Positions 57,569 through 64,000 of a DNA stretch of 64,000 bases are shown here, one piece after another (positions within the stretch are counted from its first letter, which is position 1; each line of letters begins with the position of its first letter). Under the pieces are notes generated by a model. It was not told the DNA's origin. It ran no database searches and saw only the letters and a program-made list of their open reading frames with translations. This DNA is from Hypholoma sublateritium FD-334 SS-4 (lineage: Eukaryota > Basidiomycota > Agaricomycetes > Agaricales > Strophariaceae): the NCBI GenBank assembly GCA_000827495.1, contig KN817531.1, positions 124,001 through 188,000 of the forward strand, read 5' to 3'. The position numbers were made by a program, and so were the translations under genes.

Positions 57569-57750
57569 TTACTCCAGGTCGCGCGTGGACACACTCCCCA
57601 GGCGCATCGTGCGCAGGTTGACGCTCCCCGCGAGGACAGGGAAGCGGCACAGGTTCGCAAAGTCGACCCGGGTGAGCAGCAACTTCTCCATTGTACGGTC
57701 AGGCCAGTCACTGCCCAGAATTGCAACAAAGACATCCGATCTTCAAAGGA
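57569..57750 (-). pseudogene. C-terminal fragment of an F-box/LRR-type gene
   Basis: On the minus strand a frame reads SDVFVAILGSDWPDRTMEKL, LLTRVDFANLCRFPVLAGSV, NLRTMRLGSVSTRDLE and stops. The spacing of leucines is that of the C-terminal repeats of mushroom F-box proteins. No start or F-box lies upstream on this strand. A block TTCAAAGGAGG...TTGCTGCAAAT at 57739 is repeated at 57483, as if two repeat units had been separated. Confidence 0.5.
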
Positions 57751-58075
57751 GGGGATTGTCCGTTGCTGCAAATTCCTCAGTCAACGACTGGAAGCCGTGT
57801 GCATTGTCGAGGCTTAATTCCACCGCTCATAAATGCGGCCCAAACACACGAAGGACGGCTAGATGATATTCGAACAAGTCCATGCATCCCGCCTGGCGTC
57901 GTCTACAATTCAGGACAGGCGGGTGCTGCTACTACCTACTACGTGACGCGGAGCGGTCGTGAAAACATTATACTATAAGTTAAAACATGCANTACAGGGC
58001 CCGATAAGTAGGATACAAAAAGTGTACAGTAGGAGAAAGCGAGGAGAAAGGCAGGCAGACAAAGCGGGATACAGT
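57751..58075. other. No supported gene
   Basis: Short frames only. The first ambiguous base of the window occurs here, near 57991. Confidence 0.4.
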
Positions 58076-58190
58076 GGGTTACGAGAGAGTCGACTCGTCA
58101 AGTCGCGCGGGATCGTCCCCCGCCGACAGAAGGACGAGCGCCCATGANACGCACGATGAAGTTCACCGTGACGATGGTCTGGTGNGCCAA
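58076..58190 (-). repeat. Decayed tandem copy of the last exon of the neighbouring gene
   Basis: On the minus strand it repeats the end of exon 3 (CAGACCATCGTCACG), the intron start and the terminal exon of the gene at 58213-59947. The exon copy reads LVLLSAGDDPARLDESTLS and ends in TAA. The acceptor AG present in the functional copy is missing here. Confidence 0.7.
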
Positions 58191-58212
58191 TGCAGACATA
58201 TATAGGAGTGGA

Positions 58213-59947
58213 TTACGAGATAGACTCGTCCAGCCNCGCGAGATCGTCCTTTGCCGACAGCAGGACCTCCTGCGCAGAGCATCAGCGGCGCCCATCACAG
58301 ACAGAAAGAACTCACCGTGACGATCGTCTGCCGTGCCTCGTCCTTGATCTCCTTCCAGCGTCCCTCGTACGTACGCAGCAGCTCGTCATACTCGTCGCGT
58401 TGGCGGCGGTCACCACGCATCGCAGTGCGGATTACGGCGCGCAGGACGCAGATGCCNGCGACCCACTCGACCTCGTCAGGCTCCCAGACAGCGTCGCGNG
58501 CCATCATCTCGGAGAAGGCGCGGCCCATGGCGTAGGCGTAGCCGCTGTTGTCGGCGTCACCGACACGACCCATGCCGAGGACGCCGACCTCGAGGGCGGC
58601 GGCGTGGATGCGGGCCCACTGGATGTGGTCCTTGCGGCGCTGGCGATCGGTGGCGATGCGGTGCATCTCGTCGGAGAGGGAGGACGCGGACGACGTCGCG
58701 GGGCCAGCGGGGACGCGCTGCTGCGGGGTTGGGCGCAGCGGCGTTGTTGGCGTCCACGTCGAATATTTGCGGATCTGCATCTGCAGTGCACGCGGGCCAG
58801 CGAGGGGGCCAGCGACGCCTGCGTGGACGATGGCGCCAGAGAAGTANGCGGACGCGTCGAGGAAGCGGCGCAGGTACGGGTGGGGGTCGCGGGTAAAGGC
58901 GGCGGGGGCGCCGTCGCCGGCNATGGCGTCGAANAGGGCGTCGACGACGGCGGTGAGCGGCGTGGGCGACGGGTGGGCGGCGGCGAAGTTGGTGACCATG
59001 TTGGCGAGGGTCGACGCGTCGACGCCCTGCAGAAACGCCTCGCACAGCGTGTTCTTCGTGATGTTGAGCGCGAGCGGGGCGAGGTGGGTGGTGGGGGGGT
59101 GCGGCGGATGCTGCGGGGTGGGCGCTGCAGGCGGTCCGTGCGGGGGTCCGTGCGGGGGCTGGTGGGGCTGCTGTTGCTGCTGCTGCTGCTGCTGGGCGTG
59201 GGCGGCCGGGTGGGCGGCAGGTCCCGGATGCGGAGTGGCATGGCTCGTCGTCGGCGTCGACAGGGTCGTGCTCATCGACGAGCTGGGTTGCAGGCCGCCA
59301 TACTGGATCGGCGAGATGAGCGCCTGGCTCGGGTTGGACGGGCTCGCGGTGACGCTGGGTTCATAGGCGGCGGTGTCTACGGTAGAGGGTCCGCTGGCGG
59401 GCCAGCCCAGGGCGGCAGGATCCGGGTGAGTGGGTAGGGGGTATGGCGGGCGGTGCGCGGGGNGTTTGCCCTTCTCCGTGCCCTTCTTCGCCGACCTCGG
59501 GCGACCCTCTAGTTTCCGACGGGTGCGCCCGACAGTGTTCTTGAACCAGTTGTAGATTTGCTGCGTACGTCAGCGGCGCAGCACAGCGGCGGGCGTNGGG
59601 CGTCGGGCGGCTCACCTCCTTGAAGCGCGATTCGGACTCCTCGACGCCGACGAACGCGTCGGGCAGATTGAACCGGTCGATGAGATCGAGGGCGCGCTCG
59701 AGGGCGGACGTCTTCGCATCGCGGGGGACCGAGCCTTGGGAGCGGTGTTCGAACTCGGGCAGGGTGCTGCGGCGGGGTCAGCGACGGCGGGCAACGAAGC
59801 TCACCTCTTGAGACATGCCGGCTGCTGGTCGCTGTATGCTTTCGGCAGGCGGGGCTTGTGGACCCTGGGATCGCGAGAGGGGCAGAGGCATACTAGTGGG
59901 GTGCGGAGGCCTTCTCTCGACGATGTGCCAAGCGCGCGTGATGACAT
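58213..59947 (-). CDS. Unrecognised 531-aa protein with WFKN motif and polyglutamine
   Basis: Exons 59947-59805, 59766-59616, 59560-58316 and 58269-58213 join to 532 codons without a stop apart from codons containing N. The N-terminal part includes TLPEFEHRSQGSVPRDAKTS, ALERALDLIDRFNLPDAFVG and EESESRFKEQIYNWFKNTVG, followed by basic RTRRKLEGRPRSAKKGTEKG. A glutamine run and proline-rich linker come next, then NITKNTLCEAFLQGVDASTL and, near the end, RKDHIQWARIHAAALEVGVL, EPDEVEWV and RDEYDELLRTYEGRWKEIKD; the last exon gives EVLLSAKDDLA-x-LDESIS. The IYNWFKNxxGRxRRK segment recalls DNA-binding helices and suggests a nuclear protein, but I know no function. An upstream ATG could extend the start by up to 21 codons. 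Confidence 0.65.
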
Positions 59948-60699
59948 AAGGATCAGCTTAAAAAGGCAATATCTATTTATAAACGCAAAAAAGAGCCTTC
60001 TTCGCAGCACTTTGCCCTCTTTTATTTATCGTACCGTCAAGGCTTCTCCCCGCCCGAAGGCCAGAAAAATAAAAGGCCGTGGCGGGGGAGACCCGCCACG
60101 GCATGTATGTAAGCCACAATAAACTCTGTACTCACTACTTCGTGCATATTTCCCCTTGCCGTACACCTAATAACACGGTCAGTAAAGCCATATTTCGCAA
60201 CTCTCGTGTATTTGTGGGAGTCTTTACTGTCTGCGTGAATTTTGCAGCGTCTCCAAGTATTTCTCCGTGGAAACTGTGTAGTGCCAAAATCAGGTACGTC
60301 ATGACGTCATGCTATTAATAGACTCGGGATGCAGCCCGCCGTACGTCTCATTCCGCACATACGCGTTCCGTCTTGCGCATTCCTTCCATACGATTTCTGT
60401 AAATACAGTCAGGTACATCGTGGTAAAATTAAAATAGGACATACTTGTAATACACCTGATTCTGCATGACTCAGAGGCGAGAGTACTTCTGCCAGGCTCC
60501 AGCACAATATCAGAAATGGCATAGCCAAAAATACATTTTTGACACTTGCCGTGTGCGTAGCGCATGCACCGAGAATTGACTTGTTACCATCGGAAGGAGT
60601 GGTACAACAAGGACACAAGTGTCTGCAAGAAGATCAAATATTGAATTAGATTCACTGCTTCAATGAAAATATTAAGCACCCACCAGCCAGCACAGGAAC
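59948..60699. other. Downstream part of the exon-intron array region
   Basis: No gene called. On the minus strand, intron-like signals continue (for example GTATGTCC...TTTACAG near 60410-60450). A perfect palindrome ATGACGTCAT lies at 60301-60310. Confidence 0.35.
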
Positions 60700-61520
60700 N
60701 GCCTGTGCGTGAATATCAGTGAAAATGTGGCATCGCAAAGGCGTTTGGCGGATGGCTAAATATGTAATTATATTTTCTGACCTCGTGAAACTGAATATAT
60801 TGAGTACTGACCATAGTACTGCATGCGGGGACCAGTGCAGGTGCTTCAATGTGCAGTAAAAGGTGCAACTTCATGCCGCACAGAGGGAATGTCATGCACA
60901 TGGCAGCATGAAGGTGTTTGGCGGACATCTAAATATGTAATTAGATTTCCTGACCTCGCGGAAATGGAATATAATGATTACTTACTGAGGTCCGGACTCC
61001 ACGAGCTGGCACAAGTAATGGGTGCTTAAGATCAGTGCATCTTCATTGGTGCAGACTGCAGCACCAAGACAGGTTGATTGCACCAGAATATACACCCTTC
61101 AGAGTGTTTCCCGGACCTCTGAATATAGAATTAGATTGTGCCATCCCATGAGAATCAAATTACTTACCAAACACCAAATGCATCCCAAGACAGGAATACC
61201 GCGGCACCAGGGCATTTGGCNGGTGCTTAAATATGCAATTAGATTTCATGCACCAATAAAGGACATGTGNAACTCACGAGATGGNACANCAGATGATGCA
61301 TGNGCTTTTCTGGCTATGCGAGCTGCAGGTGNNTGCTTAAATAAGTAGTTAAATTTGAAGCTATGATGAAAAGAATATAAATGACTTACAAGATAAGCAG
61401 GCGCCTAATGGATGTCAAATGCTTATTGGTCAGTGGGATATAGGTGATTGGNGGATGCCTGAATATGTAATTAGATTCAATAGACTGTATAAGAGAGCAT
61501 GCNACTCACANCATAAGGAG
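60700..61520 (-). repeat. Tandem array of exon-intron-like units
   Basis: On the minus strand six intron-like segments of 49-57 nt (61509-61459, 61389-61336, 61277-61226, 61167-61119, 60985-60929, 60811-60756) each begin GTGAGT, GTAAGT or GTCAGT and end with close variants of AATCTAATTACATATTTAG. The blocks between them are 58-133 nt and mostly start with a variant of CATCCGCCAAACACC. The array contains several N bases. Frames across the blocks do not join cleanly, so coding status is unclear. Confidence 0.7.
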
Positions 61521-61660
61521 CACATGAAGACGAGGTGTAGGAGGATATGAAAGGGTGCACAGAGGTACATCACTTTGCGGAGGGACATAAATTGGACCGC
61601 AGACATGAGGGGGGAATGCTGCGACCTCTGCATCCCCTCGCCTCTTTATACAAGTCCAGC
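61521..61660 (-). promoter_or_regulatory. Possible promoter and first exon of the array transcript
   Basis: TATAAAGAGG on the minus strand (about 61647-61656) is followed about 45 bp downstream by an ATG frame reading MSAVQFMSLRKVMYLCAPFH and ILLHLVFMCSL, signal-peptide-like, that ends at the first donor of the array. Confidence 0.35.
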
Positions 61661-64000
61661 CTGCCACGCGCGCACAAACACACCTGAGATCCCCGTCCTC
61701 CCTTACCGATTCCGCGCCTGCATCAAAAAAGTCTCGCACGCGCTAAAGAAAGCTACTTTACGACATCTTCTCGGGCCTATTTTCGGAGATCTCTCGCGTC
61801 TGTACTGCTGCACACTCCATGCATCCCATATAGTATTAGGAATAAATACATATAGCTTAAAGTTATGCAGGTGTGTAGTATGCTCTGTTTGAGATAGAGT
61901 GGATATTCTGTCTTTTTATGAAATGTGCAAGATGTTTTTCCCTTAACGACCTAAAGTATTAGCACAGATGTGCATGTCGTCACTCAAGAGTGCGCTGGCA
62001 TATCTGCATCAGCACATTTAGCTCGGGTACATAATATTTCTAAATCCTTTGCAGCCAATCTCCCCATCTGCTAATAATTCCTCCTGGTCAGCGGGCAAGG
62101 AGATATGGTGTGCAAGGTACTTCCCAGCATTTAAATTCATGAGTGGCTGTAATTCACAATGCTACTTGTATCTCTCCGTGGAAAACACACAAGCGGTACT
62201 TACATAAATTAGCTTGAAACACCGCGAGAAGGTCTTGATCGTGATGCCGGTATACCTGCATCGAGATTGAGTTTGGTCTGGAACATGTCCATCAAGATCC
62301 GCTCACTGTTCCCCTGAATCCCCGTCTTGCAGAAATGTCCTGCAAGGACTCTCCATAACTTGCACAAAGACCCCAAGGCATTTGCAAAGAATACCACCCT
62401 CAACATAGGTAGATGTAGTATTTTTGGTATGTAGGTTATCTCACACTGCATGGTGCACCTGCACACATGTCATTCATCATCATTTGCACCCCGCGCTATG
62501 TGCGTGAATAATAAATACATCAAGTTTGCGTGCCCCGAGAATCACACCACGTACGAGCGGTGCACCGGCAGATCCCTTTGGGCTGCCAGAAGCGCGTATG
62601 GGTTACATTTACACCCATAACAGAATCTTCTCGCACACCCGCCCCTCCCATTCCGCCGGTCGCTGCATCACCGTACGCTTATTTTTAAAGTATGTGGCTA
62701 TGGGATTTCCATATGTCAGGGTATGACATCACAGATCCAATCTTAGCATCATATTTGTCAATCGCGCGCGCCGCCGTGAATCTGCTCCCTCCCGCACAGT
62801 AATTCATCCGTGAGGATCTGCACACCCTCAAAGATGTTCTTCGGTGTGTCGTTATGTTATTTAGAACATTGCCGCTAAAAATATCTGACATTCCAACACG
62901 CCGTCGCGGATCCGTTGTTTTTGATCTGAAAGTCTGATGGGGAGGCGCAAACCCACCATTGCATGCAAACATGGTCTGAAATACACTTTCTGAGGAGATT
63001 CTATTCAAACACAGTATGCTCTCAATAGTAGGTAAACCAATGTATAGATAAATATGGACTGATTTACTTTGGATAGCACCTGTATTCTCTCTAGTTTCCG
63101 ACTACACCCAAACTTGCTTGACTTATCCTTCTACCTTAATCAACTTTTTAGACTTTATTAGCACCATAGAGCTGTTAGTAATATTGTGTAGTTTGATACA
63201 AAACCAATTTTGGAGCTGCCCGGTGAAATTTGGACATGGGAATGTGTGTACGGAGCGTGCCACAGGCTGTCATCACCTCCTACCAGGCGCGGCCTTTACA
63301 GCACAGATTGAGAGCTATAACTAATGGTTGCGATGCAATATATCTATATATAGCTGACATGTGAGTCCATTTGCAGTGTTAATGCGGCCAAATTACGAGC
63401 GGAAGTGGGCTTACACTGCGCACACCGTGCACCACATCCCAGCACATCCCAATTGCATATACTTTGAATACTTTAATTATATGCTTAAAAACACATAATA
63501 CATGATTTGTCTATATCAGTAGTACATAAGAAAGTGCCCCATATGCATCTGAAAAGCCAGGATCGGAAGCGCGTCTGCATTCACGCCATGCCACCCACCG
63601 GACTTGTCCCGAATGTCCGTTTCACGGTTGCGCTTCAGTTCCAACGGGGACCTGGAAAACCCACATAAGTTCCTGTGTGTCACGGGACTATTACCCGACA
63701 TGTTTCAGCTAGTTTAGCATGAAGCTACAGTGGAAGATGGGGCGCAAATGCGCACTGAATCCGTGAATGACGTTGAATATGCCGTTCACAGTGCACACTC
63801 TTCCTTTCGCTTGGTTTCTTCATGCAGACAAGTGTATTGTAGTGTCAGGGGTTAGGGGCGAGCAAATGGTCTGGGATATGGATGTCTTGAGATATCTGGA
63901 GTGCAATTTCAAGCACAGCAGAGAAGTGCATTTGCGAGAGAAACAGATTGCTCACAATTGTGAAAGAGACATAATTGTAATTCTCTAGTACTTGTTTATA
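61661..64000. other. No supported gene to the end of the window
   Basis: Only frames below 110 codons, none with recognisable content or convincing splice structure. No RNA gene, CRISPR or obvious repeat was seen. Confidence 0.45.

Noticed and set aside
58190..59437. A 415-codon plus-strand open frame
   Set aside because: It is the antisense shadow of the large exon of the minus-strand 531-aa gene; the glycine/arginine-rich product is an artefact of high GC content.

Overview
This window is nuclear DNA from a filamentous basidiomycete, almost certainly an Agaricomycete (mushroom or bracket fungus). The evidence is direct: genes are broken by many 45-75 nt GT-AG introns, they are spliced together only by assuming such introns, and the families present are typical of Agaricomycetes (Plavaka transposase, a TET/JBP-like dioxygenase, HET-domain protein, expanded F-box proteins, divergent H2A/H2B pair). 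Coding density is low and uneven. I assigned exon boundaries by hand from splice consensus, reading frame and family similarity; no search could be run.

Layout. 0-8 kb: two unrecognised multi-exon genes on the minus strand (473 aa and 854 aa). 8-12.5 kb: the 3' part of a START/SRPBCC-type protein, then a broken amidohydrolase gene in which one whole exon lies on the opposite strand. 13.5-15.2 kb: a complete 487-aa TET/JBP-like 2-oxoglutarate dioxygenase. 15.2-20 kb: gene remnants, a degenerate ~70-90 bp repeat and an inverted repeat pair that could mark a 3.3 kb element. 20.7-25.1 kb: a complete ten-exon Plavaka (CACTA-type) transposase gene (1294 aa) in AT-richer DNA. 25-30.7 kb: no gene I can support. 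30.7-33.4 kb: decayed copies of beta-1,3-glucan synthase (FKS1) and, directly after it, of a PHO80-type cyclin. 35.5-38.1 kb: a small two-exon gene, a degenerate tandem repeat and a five-exon HET-domain gene.

The right half holds the housekeeping genes: a single-pass membrane protein (38.8-39.8 kb), an SRRM1/SRm160-like splicing factor (42.6-44.5 kb), a PhzF-family protein (45.3-46.3 kb), the divergent histone pair H2B/H2A (46.8-48.4 kb) and a complete D-galactonate dehydratase-like enzyme (48.7-50.4 kb). From 50.6 kb F-box genes and their remains dominate. From 58 to 61.5 kb the sequence contains ambiguous bases (N); this stretch holds a 531-aa low-complexity gene with a duplicated last exon, then a tandem array in which six similar introns alternate with short exon-like blocks. 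The last 2.3 kb show nothing I can support.

The most unusual observations are the inverted exon in the amidohydrolase pseudogene, the tandem exon-intron array near 61 kb, the duplicated terminal exon at 58.1-58.3 kb, the intact TET/JBP-like and Plavaka genes lying 5.5 kb apart, and the exon-duplicated N-terminus of the HET gene.
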